NCBI GenBank assembly: GCA_964467165.1 | Contig: CAYXOL010000021.1 | Coordinates: forward strand, 1 to 64,000 | DNA length: 64,000 nucleotides | DNA from: Clostridium_AD sp964467165 | GTDB lineage: Bacteria > Bacillota > Clostridia > Clostridiales > Clostridiaceae | Direction of reading: 5' to 3' | In this document: positions 26,083-34,909 of the stretch, one piece after another | How positions within the stretch are numbered: the stretch's first letter is position 1 | How the letters are laid out: the number at the start of each line of letters is the position of its first letter | Notes under the pieces: generated by a model | What the model was told of the DNA's origin: nothing | Database searches by the model: none | Seen by the model: the letters and a program-made list of their open reading frames with translations, nothing else | Made by a program: the position numbers and the translations under genes

Positions 26083-26436
26083 TTATTTTCCATAAGCAAT
26101 CCATTTTTTACCATGTAAATATTTTACAAACATAATTACTCTGTCAATAGAATTTTGCTCTGTGTCATTAAATTTTTCCTTCATAATCAAAGCTATATCA
26201 TAAACGGTTTTAGTCCCATCTGAAAGTTGCCAAACCATAGAACCCATTTCGTCAAGCTCCATATCGGTAACTGTTGATTTTTTTATAATTCCCCTAATAA
26301 ATTTCTCAACGGGCTTGTCATTAATGAAGAATAGTTTTACCTTTTCATCATTTACTTCCCATTTCTCAATATCTCTTAGTGGTCTATATAGTAAAAAATT
26401 TTCCTCTGATTTTTCTTTGCCCTTTTTATTAAACAT
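26083..26436 (-). CDS. PqqD-like (RiPP recognition element) protein
   Basis: The 117-residue protein has a PqqD-type core: LDEMGSMVWQLSDGTKTVYDIALIMKEKF, then a helix-rich end with VKYLHGKKWIAY. PqqD folds form RiPP precursor recognition elements that hand peptides to modifying enzymes. No radical SAM enzyme, precursor peptide or exporter is visible beside it, so the biosynthetic role is unsupported here; stand-alone PqqD-like proteins are common. TAGGTGA precedes the ATG. An extended -10 promoter lies about 100 bp upstream. Confidence 0.75.
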   Translation of the reverse strand: MFNKKGKEKSEENFLLYRPLRDIEKWEVNDEKVKLFFINDKPVEKFIRGIIKKSTVTDMELDEMGSMVWQLSDGTKTVYDIALIMKEKFNDTEQNSIDRVIMFVKYLHGKKWIAYGK

Positions 26437-26531
26437 TTAATTCACCTACAAAACAGTTAAAAACCCTAAAGGCTCTTAGCTTGTATTTCTCCTTTAATAT
26501 CTCTTAAATTACATATTATGTACTATAATTG

Positions 26532-26540
26532 ATTATAACA
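26532..26540 (-). promoter_or_regulatory. Extended -10 promoter of the PqqD-like gene
   Basis: The minus strand reads TGTTATAAT, about 95 bp before ATG 26436. The -35 region is weak. Confidence 0.45.
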
Positions 26541-26657
26541 CTAAATCACAGTTTTATCTATCTTTGTGTCCTATAAGTAAATCTATAATTCTAACCCAAA
26601 TAAGATTATTTCATGCAGTTATCAATTTAATATACCCTATTTAGCTTTTCAATAAAT

Positions 26658-26689
26658 AAAGATGGCAACTACAATACATTGCCATCTTT
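26658..26689 (-). terminator. Terminator of the OPT transporter gene
   Basis: AAAGATGGCA and TGCCATCTTT form a 10-bp stem 8 bp after the stop codon, with T-rich sequence following. Confidence 0.75.
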
Positions 26690-26696
26690 TGTATTA

Positions 26697-28616
26697 CTAT
26701 TTAGAAGTTTTTATCTTACTCTTCATTATAGGTATTATAGTAGCAACTATTAGACCTACTAAAATTATATATGCCATTCCATTAGAAGCAGCAAACCCAG
26801 TTGGTTCTACTCCTTTTACAATGCCAGATACTTGGAATATTATGCCTACAAGTCCGATTATTGAACCACCGGCAACAAGTCCAGAAGATAAACTTATACC
26901 ATTAGAAACCTTAACTTCTTTTTCTACATCTGTTTTAGAAGTTTTCTCTACAAATGCACGAACTAACGCACCTATTAAAATTATAGAAGTTGTAGATATT
27001 GGTAAGTAGAATCCAATAGCCACTGTCATTACAGGAAGTTTTAATAAGAAGAATACAACTCCCATAACAGCACCAACAATTATCATAACCCAAGGTAATT
27101 CACCTGACATTATTCCCTTAGTTAATGTTGCCATTAAGTTAGCTTGTGGTAATGCAAATTGAACCTTATCACCAGTCATTGCAAGTTTGCTTGAAAGTAA
27201 TAATATAGTACCAATAACTACTACAACACCAACTATACTTGCTATAGCAAAGTATTTTTGCATTTCATTTTTGTCTCCACCTACTATGAAAGTAACCTTT
27301 TGTGATTGAGCGTAACCTCCACCTATAGATATAGCCGTAACTATAAATGTACCAAATAAAAGTAAAGTTTTATTATTTTCAGGATTTGTCCATCCCATTA
27401 TAACGAATAATAACGTTACAAGAACTAATGAAGCTATAGTCATACCAGAAACAGGAAGGTTTGAAGTTCCTATAGTTCCAGTTAAACGACCAGCAACTAT
27501 AACAAATAATAATGATAAAAATAATGCTAAAATTGAAGCTGTGATTGCCATTAATATGTTACCACCAGATATTATAAATCCACCAATGAAAACTACTACT
27601 ATACCAGCAACCAATATTAGGTTTCCAACAGATGAACTTCCAGCACCATTTGAGGTCTTAGCATTCATAGTTTCTTTTATAGCAGATATTATAGTAGGTA
27701 TAAGTTTTAGAGCACCTATTAACCCACCAGAAAGCATCATACCAGCACCAATATATTTTACATAACTACCAGCTATATGTTTAACAGCCATAGCACTTAT
27801 GCCAACATCAGCATTGTTCCATACAACCGCACCCTCTCTCCCAAGATTGGAGAAATAACCTATCAAAGGCATAATACCGAAATTAGATAATATAGACCCA
27901 GCAAACATAGCTAGTGAAACCTCCATGCCAACTATAAATCCTATACCTAACAATAGTGGACTAACTTCAACTTCAAGTTTCCACTTGTAGAAAGTTTCGT
28001 TTACATAGCTTATAACGTTGTTAGTTAAATACAAGAATGAACTATTAATAACTGTTATAATACCACCTATTCCAAATCCAATTCCCATGTACTTCATTGA
28101 TTCTCCAGCACCTTCTGAAGCAACAAGTGTTTCAGATATAGCCATTGACTCAGGGTACATTAATTTACCGTGTTCTTCAATCATTAAGTAATTGTGAACG
28201 AGACCAGCTACTCCTATACCAAATAGAACACCAGCTACTCCAACAATAATACCTTCTAAGAAAGTAACTTTAGAACCTATTAAAAGAATTGCGGGTAAAA
28301 CGAATATTATACCACTAGCTACTGACTCTCCTCCACTTGACATACCTTGAACTAAGTTTTTGGCAAGTATTCCTTTATGCTTAGCAAAGGCAGCTATAAA
28401 TGCTGAACCTATTATAGAACCTGGTATACCAGCAGCAACTGTAAGCCCTGATTTCATGCCTGAATAGGCAGTTGATGCTGCAAATAGTGCAGCTAAAAAA
28501 ATACCAATTATTAATACAGCAATGTTTCCTCCAGATTTAGAACCACTGGAAACGTAAGGAACGTAGTCTTTACCGTCTACTCCCCCATATGCATCTTTTG
28601 ACAATTTTTTATCCAT
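26697..28616 (-). CDS. OPT family oligopeptide transporter
   Basis: The 639-residue protein has about 15-16 membrane helices and OPT-superfamily signatures: AASTAYSGMKSGLTVAAGIPGSIIG near the start, GGESVASGIIF, LMYPESMAISETLVASEGAG, and GFYLPISTTSIILIGALVRAFVE near the end. OPT transporters import oligopeptides, or metal chelates in some branches, with protons. GGGAGG precedes the ATG. Three tandem dyads sit directly upstream of the ribosome binding site and suggest tight repression. PepV and dipeptide epimerase nearby could process the imported peptides. Confidence 0.93.
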   Translation of the reverse strand: MDKKLSKDAYGGVDGKDYVPYVSSGSKSGGNIAVLIIGIFLAALFAASTAYSGMKSGLTVAAGIPGSIIGSAFIAAFAKHKGILAKNLVQGMSSGGESVASGIIFVLPAILLIGSKVTFLEGIIVGVAGVLFGIGVAGLVHNYLMIEEHGKLMYPESMAISETLVASEGAGESMKYMGIGFGIGGIITVINSSFLYLTNNVISYVNETFYKWKLEVEVSPLLLGIGFIVGMEVSLAMFAGSILSNFGIMPLIGYFSNLGREGAVVWNNADVGISAMAVKHIAGSYVKYIGAGMMLSGGLIGALKLIPTIISAIKETMNAKTSNGAGSSSVGNLILVAGIVVVFIGGFIISGGNILMAITASILALFLSLLFVIVAGRLTGTIGTSNLPVSGMTIASLVLVTLLFVIMGWTNPENNKTLLLFGTFIVTAISIGGGYAQSQKVTFIVGGDKNEMQKYFAIASIVGVVVVIGTILLLSSKLAMTGDKVQFALPQANLMATLTKGIMSGELPWVMIIVGAVMGVVFFLLKLPVMTVAIGFYLPISTTSIILIGALVRAFVEKTSKTDVEKEVKVSNGISLSSGLVAGGSIIGLVGIIFQVSGIVKGVEPTGFAASNGMAYIILVGLIVATIIPIMKSKIKTSK

Positions 28617-28638
28617 TGAATATCCTCCCTTTGATTAT

Positions 28639-28687
28639 AAATGTTAATCATTTGCAAATGTTATTCATTTTAAATGTTAATCATTTG
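28639..28687. promoter_or_regulatory. Triple tandem dyad operator before the OPT gene
   Basis: Three 16-mers (28639-28654, 28656-28671, 28672-28687) share AAATGTTAATCATTTG, the middle one with two changes. Each contains AAATG-N5-CATTT inverted halves. They end about 23 bp before ATG 28616, so a bound regulator would block transcription or early elongation. I do not recognise the regulator. Confidence 0.6.
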
Positions 28688-29085
28688 TTAATATATTTCA
28701 TGATAACATATGTTTTAAAAATACCTAAGCATCAAAATCCGTCGTTTATTACCAACTCCTCACACTATAATGAATTGTCAGGTTACTACCTACAAAATAC
28801 GCCATTTTACGCCATTTCGCACTATAATTTTATGGCTTTACTGTGATTTTTGAAATTATCAAGATTATTTTGTTAATTTTTTTAAAATTCTGTTATTATG
28901 AGTATATTTTGTTTAATAACTCGTAAAATAATACAAAGAAACTTTTTCCACTTTTAAAAATAGTTTCTTAGTAAATGTAAAGCATTACTCTATACTTCTT
29001 TTCATAAATTCTCTTTAATATTCATTATTGTACACTTATTTATTATTCCACACTGTAAATTTAAAAAGATATTATCAAAAAAATG
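28688..29085. other. Intergenic region upstream of the OPT gene
   Basis: I see no gene. Two direct copies of ACGCCATTT (near 28799 and 28809) lie about 190 bp upstream of the OPT start, and a TATAGT-like box follows; a promoter is likely here but not definable by eye. Confidence 0.4.
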
Positions 29086-29128
29086 AAAATAGCAGATGTA
29101 CAAACTTGCATTCGCTTTCTGCTATTTT
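29086..29128 (-). terminator. Terminator of signal peptidase I gene
   Basis: AAAATAGCAGA and TCTGCTATTTT form an 11-bp stem abutting the lepB stop codon, with A/T-rich flanks. Confidence 0.75.
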
Positions 29129-29129
29129 T

Positions 29130-29648
29130 TTATTTTAATTTTCCAAATCTACTAAAAGGACTGATTATAATTCTTGCTTTTCCCATTATATCTGCCTTAG
29201 GTATAAAAGGGCTGGCCCAATACCTTGCATCTAAAGAATTCACTCTATTATCTCCCATAAAAAAATAACTATCTTCTGGCACTGTGAATTTCATCCCAGC
29301 TTTACCACCTGGATTTACAACATAACTCTCGTCTACTTTTTCCTTATTTATGTATAGCGATCCATCATCTCTAATTTCAACCTCATCATTTGGTAGCCCT
29401 ATAAGTCTCTTTATTAAATCTTCGCCTAATTCATCTGAATGGAATACTATTATATCCCCATGTTTTAGGTTATTTTTATTATGAACTCTAGTTACTAGTA
29501 TCTTATCATTTAGGTTTATAGTTGGAAGCATTGATCCCGTCGGAACCGACACGTTAAAAAAAACAACCTTATTTATGATAAATGCAATTATAATGGCTGC
29601 GATTATTGGTACTACCCAATCTCTAAATATCTTTTTTACAATATCCAT
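29130..29648 (-). CDS. lepB: Signal peptidase I
   Basis: The 172-residue protein has one N-terminal membrane helix (about residues 11-30) and the Ser-Lys dyad: Ser39 in VPTGSMLPTI and Lys80 in KRLIGLPNDEVEI. The later FFMGDNRVNSLDARYW box is also conserved. It cleaves signal peptides of exported proteins on the outer membrane face. The short length is typical of Gram-positive type I enzymes. GAGGGG precedes the ATG. It could mature the exported proteins at the left end of the window, though genomes often have several copies. Confidence 0.95.
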   Translation of the reverse strand: MDIVKKIFRDWVVPIIAAIIIAFIINKVVFFNVSVPTGSMLPTINLNDKILVTRVHNKNNLKHGDIIVFHSDELGEDLIKRLIGLPNDEVEIRDDGSLYINKEKVDESYVVNPGGKAGMKFTVPEDSYFFMGDNRVNSLDARYWASPFIPKADIMGKARIIISPFSRFGKLK

Positions 29649-29803
29649 GATTATCCCCTCTCAATTCTAATACATTAACATTTTATCACAATACTTATAA
29701 TATATCATTATTTAAAATTAGCTATATGTAAACAAACCAAAAATTTTCAGCTTTTTCAGCAAATGAGTTGTTAGAGATTAAATTTCATAGATTACAGATT
29801 AAT

Positions 29804-30570
29804 CTATCCCTTAAGTGTCCTTTTTAAACTTATTTGTTTTCTAAATATTTGTCTAAATACCTCATCTCTATATTTTTCTCTTACATCGACAAATTCAAAT
29901 GTATAATGTGTTGTTTTGTTTATCCTTATTTTTCCAATTATTCTACCAGTTATAGGTATATTAGTTACATCTTCAAATCTAACTGCCACAATATATATTC
30001 CCACTTCATCGATATACTCTTCCTCTCTTAAATTAAAAAGTAAGTTATCCCCGGATATTTTTGTAATATTAATCAATTTTGCTTTCTTTGTTTGTGTATC
30101 TATTAAATTCCCTTCCACTGCCCATAGTATACCAAAGGAAGAATCCGATTCAATTTGATATATTTCTTTTATTGCTAATTTATTTGTATCTATTTTTTCA
30201 ACCCTTATTTTAAATTCATATAGAATATTCAACTTTTCTACAGCCATTTTCATACTATCAAATATTTCAACTATATCATCAATTGGCTTTGTAGACATAA
30301 AAACTATATTTGCATCCGTTTTTGACACAAACCCATTTATAGTTATTATTTTTTCTTTTAATCTGATCATTATATTTGCAGGTAAAATAATATCATCTAT
30401 TACTTGCTTTGAAGCATTAATTTTCTCACTTAATATTTCTATAGCAGCCTGCGCAACTGATGGGTCAAAATCCTTTCCTTTCCACTTTCTTTTAGCAATT
30501 CAGTTAATTCACTCTTCAAACTTTTTTCTGTGGTACCTAGATAAATAGACTTTATATTAGAAATTTCCAT
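29804..30570 (-). pseudogene. PilZ-type protein gene with a frameshift near 30475
   Basis: ATG 30570 has GAGGAGT upstream and opens MEISNIKSIYLG, then KSLKSELTELLKESGK. Around 30470-30483 (an A/G-rich run) the frame changes: the next frame continues DFDPSVAQAAIEILSEKINA and runs without a stop into the 188-residue frame starting at the internal ATG 30370. One missing base restores a single protein of about 255 residues. The C-terminal half resembles a PilZ domain (AKLINITKISGDN, YTFEFVDVREKYRDEVFRQIFRKQ), though the usual RxxxR c-di-GMP motif is not evident. The cause could be mutation, programmed shifting or an assembly error. Confidence 0.65.
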
Positions 30571-30801
30571 TTTATAAATCACTCCTCTATAATATGAAAT
30601 GCACAGTACTTCCATGTAAATTTTAAGACCTCACCAAGAAATATTTCACTATCCTAGCTTTATATAAATTATACAAATAAAATCACCTATAGTCCAAACA
30701 CTTTTTTAAATATCCTTCCCATAGGCAAAACTCTATTCTATACCTTCCATTATAATTTGTTTTCATATTTTCAACCTCAACTCTAACTCTTGCTACAAAA
30801 A

Positions 30802-30827
30802 CTCCTAACATATTAAAATGTTAGGAG
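30802..30827 (-). terminator. Terminator of the alanine symporter gene
   Basis: CTCCTAACAT and ATGTTAGGAG enclose a short loop; on the minus strand the stem is followed by TTTTTTG. Confidence 0.85.
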
Positions 30828-30849
30828 CTTTCTTGGTATAACTATACAA

Positions 30850-32238
30850 TTACATTGGAATATATTTTCCTTTTTTATCAACTTCTCTTATTGGCTCAGT
30901 ATCTACTGCCTCAAGGTTGTCATCCCATAAATATTTCTTAGTTTCACTAACAATTACAGGGCTGAGCAATATTAAAGCAACTAGATTGGGAAGTGCCATT
31001 AACCCATTAAATAAATCTGCTAAATCCCAAACTAAACTAAGTGAGAACACTGAGCCAACGTAAACAAATACAACCCAAAGCACCCTATAAGGAACAATTG
31101 CTTTTTTACCAAGTAAATATTCGATTGCCTTTTCTCCATAGTATGACCAACCAAGTATAGTTGAAAATACAAATGTTAAAAGTCCAATAGTTAAGATTAT
31201 AGGTCCTACAACAGGAATAGCCGCGAATGCTCCTTTAGTAAGAGCTGCTCCCTTTAATCCTTCCCGCCATAATCCTGAATTCACAATAACTATACCTGTC
31301 ATTGCACATACAACAACTGTATCCCAAAAAGTACCTGTTGCTGAAACTAGAGCTTGCTTAACAGGGTTTCTTGTTTGTGCTGCTGCTGCAACAATTGGTG
31401 CACTACCAAGACCTGATTCATTTGAGAAAAGTCCTCTTGAAATACCATATCTCATTGCCATCATAACTCCTGCTCCCGCAAATCCGCCAGCAGCCGCTTG
31501 AGGTGAGAATGCATCCCTAAATATTAATGCAATTGTACTTCCAACGGTTTTATATCCTATTGCAAGAAGAATAATACAACCAATAACATAGAATATAGCC
31601 ATAAACGGAACTAGAACATCACAAACCTTAGCAATTTTCTTTATTCCACCCAAAATAACAACAGCTACCAATACTGCTATTACAAGTCCAGTAATCCATG
31701 TTGGAATTTTAAAAGTTTCATATACCATAGATGATACTGAGTTAGCCTGTACCATACAACCAATACCAAAAGCTGCAATAGATGTGAAAAATGCAAATAT
31801 TACTCCAGCCCATTTTGAATGAAGTCCATGTTCTAGAACATACATTGGTCCACCTGCCATTGTACCATCCTTAGTTTTAACACGATATTTAACAGATAAT
31901 AAAGCTTCAGAATACTTTGTAGCTATTCCAAATACACCTGTTAGCCAGCACCAAAGAACTGCGCCCGGTCCGCCAATACTAACTGCAGTTGCAACACCAA
32001 CTATATTTCCAGTTCCTATAGTTGCTGCAAGGGCTGTAGTTAGAGCACTAAATTGACTTACATCTCCCACGCCAAAATCATCTTTGGTTACTGATATCCT
32101 TATAGCCTTGAAAATGTAACGTTGAATAAATTTAAGCCTAAAAGTTAAAAATAAATGAGTACCAAATAAAATAACAATAAGTGGTATGCCCCATATCCAG
32201 CTATCAATTTGGGCAATTAGTTGACCGAATGACTCCAT
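30850..32238 (-). CDS. Sodium:alanine symporter (AGCS family)
   Basis: The 462-residue protein has about ten to eleven membrane helices and AGCS signatures: LAATIGTGNIVGVATA, GGPGAVLWCWLTGVFGIATKYSEALL, MAGGPMYVLEHGL, and RGLFSNESGLGSAPIVAAAAQTRNPVKQ. This family imports alanine or glycine with sodium. A strong AAAGGGGG site precedes the ATG. It is monocistronic, with a terminator downstream. Alanine, glycine and other small amino acids cannot be told apart by eye. Confidence 0.95.
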   Translation of the reverse strand: MESFGQLIAQIDSWIWGIPLIVILFGTHLFLTFRLKFIQRYIFKAIRISVTKDDFGVGDVSQFSALTTALAATIGTGNIVGVATAVSIGGPGAVLWCWLTGVFGIATKYSEALLSVKYRVKTKDGTMAGGPMYVLEHGLHSKWAGVIFAFFTSIAAFGIGCMVQANSVSSMVYETFKIPTWITGLVIAVLVAVVILGGIKKIAKVCDVLVPFMAIFYVIGCIILLAIGYKTVGSTIALIFRDAFSPQAAAGGFAGAGVMMAMRYGISRGLFSNESGLGSAPIVAAAAQTRNPVKQALVSATGTFWDTVVVCAMTGIVIVNSGLWREGLKGAALTKGAFAAIPVVGPIILTIGLLTFVFSTILGWSYYGEKAIEYLLGKKAIVPYRVLWVVFVYVGSVFSLSLVWDLADLFNGLMALPNLVALILLSPVIVSETKKYLWDDNLEAVDTEPIREVDKKGKYIPM

Positions 32239-32478
32239 AAAAAATCCCCCTTTATAATATTTAATTTTATAGCCTTATATTATTATTGTATATCATTTGA
32301 AACCTTATATAAATCAGAATTTTGCGACAAATTCATTTATTAGGCTTGTGAATAAATTTAATTTTTATGTATAATTTTTAAATATTTACCATAAATTCCT
32401 CTTCCAATTTCTCATTATATGACCTTTCATAACCAGCTTCTTATATTGGAGAACTCCATTTCGCTCCCTAATAGAAAA
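32239..32478. other. Intergenic region upstream of the alanine symporter
   Basis: I see no gene. The region is AT-rich and should hold the symporter promoter, which I could not define. Confidence 0.4.
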
Positions 32479-32500
32479 TCCCCCAAACCTAAGTCTGAGG
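32479..32500 (-). terminator. Terminator of rlmD
   Basis: On the minus strand CCCTCAGA and GTTTGGGGG pair (with G-U) across a CTTAG-type loop and are followed by GATTTTCT. Confidence 0.6.
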
Positions 32501-32540
32501 GAACAAAACACACTTTAATTTTCATTTAAAATCCTAAACA

Positions 32541-32566
32541 TGCCACTTGCCACGTGGGTGGCACCA
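32541..32566. repeat. 26-bp nested palindromic element, copy 2
   Basis: This is the exact reverse complement of 15661-15686, placed 2 bp after the rlmD stop codon. It contains TGCCAC...GTGGCA around CCACGTGG. Confidence 0.8.
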
Positions 32567-32568
32567 TT

Positions 32569-33960
32569 CTATTTCTTCTCTATCCTCACCACGCACTCAA
32601 CGTGAGCCGTCTGAGGAAACATGTCCACAGGTTGAATCTCTATCGTCTTATATCCAAGTTCATCTAAAATCCCCAGGTCGCGAGCTAATGTACCTGGATC
32701 ACAAGAAACATAAACTATAGTTCTAGGTCCCATACTACTAATGGCTTCTAAGAGAATTTTATCGCAACCCTTTCTTGGAGGGTCGACTACCACTACATCA
32801 GCGCGAACTCCCTTACTTATAAGTTTTGGAATAACTGCTTCTGCCTCACCTACTATAAATTCAGTATTATCTATTTTATTTTCAATGGAATTTTTCTTGG
32901 CATTTTCAATAGCCTCTGGTACTATCTCTACCCCGTAAACTTTTTTTGCCTTTTTAGATAGAAATAAAGATATAGTTCCTGTACCGCAGTAAGCATCCAG
33001 CACCACTTCCCCGCCGGTTAAATTTGCATACTCTAATGCTTTAGCATACAATACTTCTGTTTGAATTGAATTAACTTGGAAAAAGGACAGCGGCGAAACT
33101 TCAAATTTAAATTCACCTATGTAATCAGTTATTGTATCTTTTCCCCATAGTGTTACACAACTGGCTCCAAGTATTACATTTGTTTTTTCACTATTTATAT
33201 TTTGAACTATACTTACAATTCCCTGAATTTTTTTAGTGATTAATGCTATAAATTCTTCTTTATGTGGAAGGCTTTTGCCATTAGTAACTAGCACCACCAT
33301 CACTTCCCCTGTTTTAAATCCTTTTCTAATCATTATATGACGAAGGGAACCTTCATTGGTTTCTTCATTATAGCAATGGATATCATACTCTTTAATCCAT
33401 TGCCTAGTAAGCTTCACTACAATATCTGCGACTTTATCTTGAATATGACAGGTTTCCATGTTTATTATGTCATGACTTCTGGCTGCGTAAAAACCTATTT
33501 TTACTACACCATTTTTATTTGATACCGGTAATTGAACCTTATTTCTATAATTATAAGGACTATCCATTCCTATTGTAGGATGTATTACCACATCTTCTAA
33601 TTTCCCTATTCTATTTATAACCTGTATTACCCTATTAGTTTTAAAGTCTAATTGCCCGGAGTAATCTATATGCTGCAGATTACAGCCACCACAATTTTTA
33701 TATATGCTGCAAACCGGTTCTATTCTACTAGCCGATGGCTCCAATATCTCTAACAACTTACCAAAAGCAAAACTTTTAGAGATTTTAACAATTTTTATTT
33801 TTACCTTTTCAGCAACTATTGCACCAGCTACAAAAACAGTAAAATTATCTATCTTACCTACGCCTTCGCCCTCATATCCCATGTTATCTATGGTCATTAT
33901 ATAGTCCTCATTTTTTATAACTGGGATAACAAACTTATCAATTTTTTTATTATTTTTCAT
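32569..33960 (-). CDS. rlmD: 23S rRNA (uracil-5-)-methyltransferase, RlmD/RumA family
   Basis: The order is TRAM domain (residues about 10-75), an Fe-S cysteine cluster (CSIYKNCGGCNLQHIDY), then a SAM-dependent methyltransferase with DAYCGTGTISLFLS, VVVDPPRKGCD and the catalytic Cys in YVSCDPGTLARDL. It methylates C5 of uridine in 23S rRNA; in Firmicutes relatives act at one or both of U747 and U1939. TAGGAGG precedes the ATG. A hexanucleotide repeat tract sits about 30 bp upstream of the start and may affect its expression. Confidence 0.92.
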   Translation of the reverse strand: MKNNKKIDKFVIPVIKNEDYIMTIDNMGYEGEGVGKIDNFTVFVAGAIVAEKVKIKIVKISKSFAFGKLLEILEPSASRIEPVCSIYKNCGGCNLQHIDYSGQLDFKTNRVIQVINRIGKLEDVVIHPTIGMDSPYNYRNKVQLPVSNKNGVVKIGFYAARSHDIINMETCHIQDKVADIVVKLTRQWIKEYDIHCYNEETNEGSLRHIMIRKGFKTGEVMVVLVTNGKSLPHKEEFIALITKKIQGIVSIVQNINSEKTNVILGASCVTLWGKDTITDYIGEFKFEVSPLSFFQVNSIQTEVLYAKALEYANLTGGEVVLDAYCGTGTISLFLSKKAKKVYGVEIVPEAIENAKKNSIENKIDNTEFIVGEAEAVIPKLISKGVRADVVVVDPPRKGCDKILLEAISSMGPRTIVYVSCDPGTLARDLGILDELGYKTIEIQPVDMFPQTAHVECVVRIEKK

Positions 33961-33990
33961 AATTTTCCTCCTAGTTTTACCTCTACTTTA

Positions 33991-34104
33991 TATTTATATT
34001 TATATTTATATTTATATTTATATTTATATTTATATTTACATTTATATTCATATTTATATTTACATTTATATTCATATTTATATTCACAATTATATTTAGA
34101 TTTA
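33991..34104. repeat. Hexanucleotide repeat tract (TATTTA)n upstream of rlmD
   Basis: Eight perfect TATTTA units (33991-34038) are followed by eleven degenerate ones (CATTTA, TATTCA and similar), 19 units in register. A 24-bp higher-order period is visible within 34039-34086. It begins 31 bp before ATG 33960. Confidence 0.95.
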
Positions 34105-34130
34105 TTATCGCTATAACTATTTTCTCATAC

Positions 34131-34174
34131 TAAAGGCATCCCGAAGAAATTAATTCCTTTCAAGATGCCTTTTA
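34131..34174 (-). terminator. Terminator of the DUF1540 gene
   Basis: TAAAGGCATC and GATGCCTTTTA form the outer stem; an inner GAA...TTC segment extends it. Confidence 0.6.
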
Positions 34175-34219
34175 GCAAAATATAAGAAAAACCGTACAGA
34201 CTATTATTTGAAAATCACC

Positions 34220-34579
34220 TTATTCTTCGAAGGTCTCACATTCTGTTTTTTCAATACTTGAAACATCTTTTCCGTATATTACAATATTCTCTGCTACACA
34301 TGATTTATTTTCATTATGTTTACAAGCTATAGCTTCACACCTAATCTTTGGACTCATCTCTATGGATTCATTGTTAAATGATTGCTTAAGTTCTCCCATT
34401 ACATTCATATTGAGCACATTCATTATTGAATTCATTAATCCTTTTTCTGCAAAATTTTCACACTGTGTTCCCTCACTACTATGGGCACTTGAACCCGAAA
34501 CATGGATAGTTCTAGCTGAGCATATTGACGACATATTATTAACACAATTCGTTGCAGTACAACTTAAAGCTCCGTTCAT
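34220..34579 (-). CDS. Double DUF1540 cysteine-rich protein
   Basis: The start is ATG 34579, behind GGGAGG; a GTG at 34594 overlaps that site. Two DUF1540 modules (residues about 5-45 and 80-119) each have the Cys pattern of the family: CTATNCVNNMSSIC...TQCENF and CEAIACKHNENKSC...TECETF. The regular Cys spacing suggests metal binding. The linker is Met- and Asn-rich. DUF1540 proteins are common in spore-forming Firmicutes, and their function is not established. A structured leader precedes this gene. Confidence 0.88.
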   Translation of the reverse strand: MNGALSCTATNCVNNMSSICSARTIHVSGSSAHSSEGTQCENFAEKGLMNSIMNVLNMNVMGELKQSFNNESIEMSPKIRCEAIACKHNENKSCVAENIVIYGKDVSSIEKTECETFEE

Positions 34580-34605
34580 GTTTATTCCTCCCACTATTTA
34601 GTTTT

Positions 34606-34708
34606 AACAACATTTTGGAAGCTTAAATTCTGCCATCTTATATAAGTGGCAGTTGCCTAGCCTAAGAAGATTGCTTGGTGGCATTCTAAATTTGCTTCCA
34701 AAGTTGTT
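34606..34708 (-). ncRNA. Candidate structured leader RNA (three-way junction) before the DUF1540 gene
   Basis: The outer stem pairs AACAACTTTGGAAGC (34694-34708) with 34606-34622. A second AAATT/AATTT stem stacks inside, followed by two hairpins: CCAAGC/GGCTAGG, and CTGCCA...TGGCAG around the CTTATATAAG palindrome (34630-34652). It lies between a plausible -10 (TATAAT, 34763-34768) and the ribosome binding site, so it is probably an untranslated leader. It matches no riboswitch class that I recognise. The symmetry also allows a small inverted-repeat element as its origin. Confidence 0.55.
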
Positions 34709-34829
34709 AATATTGCAGCATCGCAGATGATGATTTAATAATATTTTGTAGACTATGCTTTTATTATACTATATAAAGGAAAGATAAAGATATTAAATAT
34801 CAGATTTTAATATCTTTATTTCGAAAAAA

Positions 34830-34903
34830 TAAAAAAAAGCACCATATAGATGCTCAAATAGAAATCAGTTGCCATTGTCCTATTCATAATTGTAACCATA
34901 ACT
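34830..34903 (-). ncRNA. Candidate small RNA of about 70 nt between pyk and the DUF1540 gene
   Basis: A strong promoter is followed, about 60 nt after the predicted start, by a GCATC/GGTGC hairpin and eight T. The interval has no convincing ORF or ribosome binding site. It resembles no RNA that I recognise. Confidence 0.5.
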
Positions 34904-34909
34904 GTTTAA

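Noticed and set aside
28589..28846. 85-codon plus-strand frame upstream of the OPT gene
   Set aside because: No ribosome binding site, and it overlaps the operator dyads and the start of the OPT gene.
29834..30158. Plus-strand frames opposite the PilZ-type gene
   Set aside because: They are low-complexity shadows without start signals.
33991..34104. 6-bp repeats as CRISPR or iteron origin
   Set aside because: The units are too short and pure A/T, with no spacers, DnaA boxes or replication genes beside them.
34606..34708. Known riboswitch (glycine, SAM, T-box, c-di-GMP) for the DUF1540 leader
   Set aside because: I see none of the hallmark motifs of these classes, such as the T-box sequence or the c-di-GMP GNRA/receptor pattern.
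34835..34895. Small ORF within the candidate small RNA
   Set aside because: The ATG-initiated frames lack a ribosome binding site and run through the terminator hairpin.
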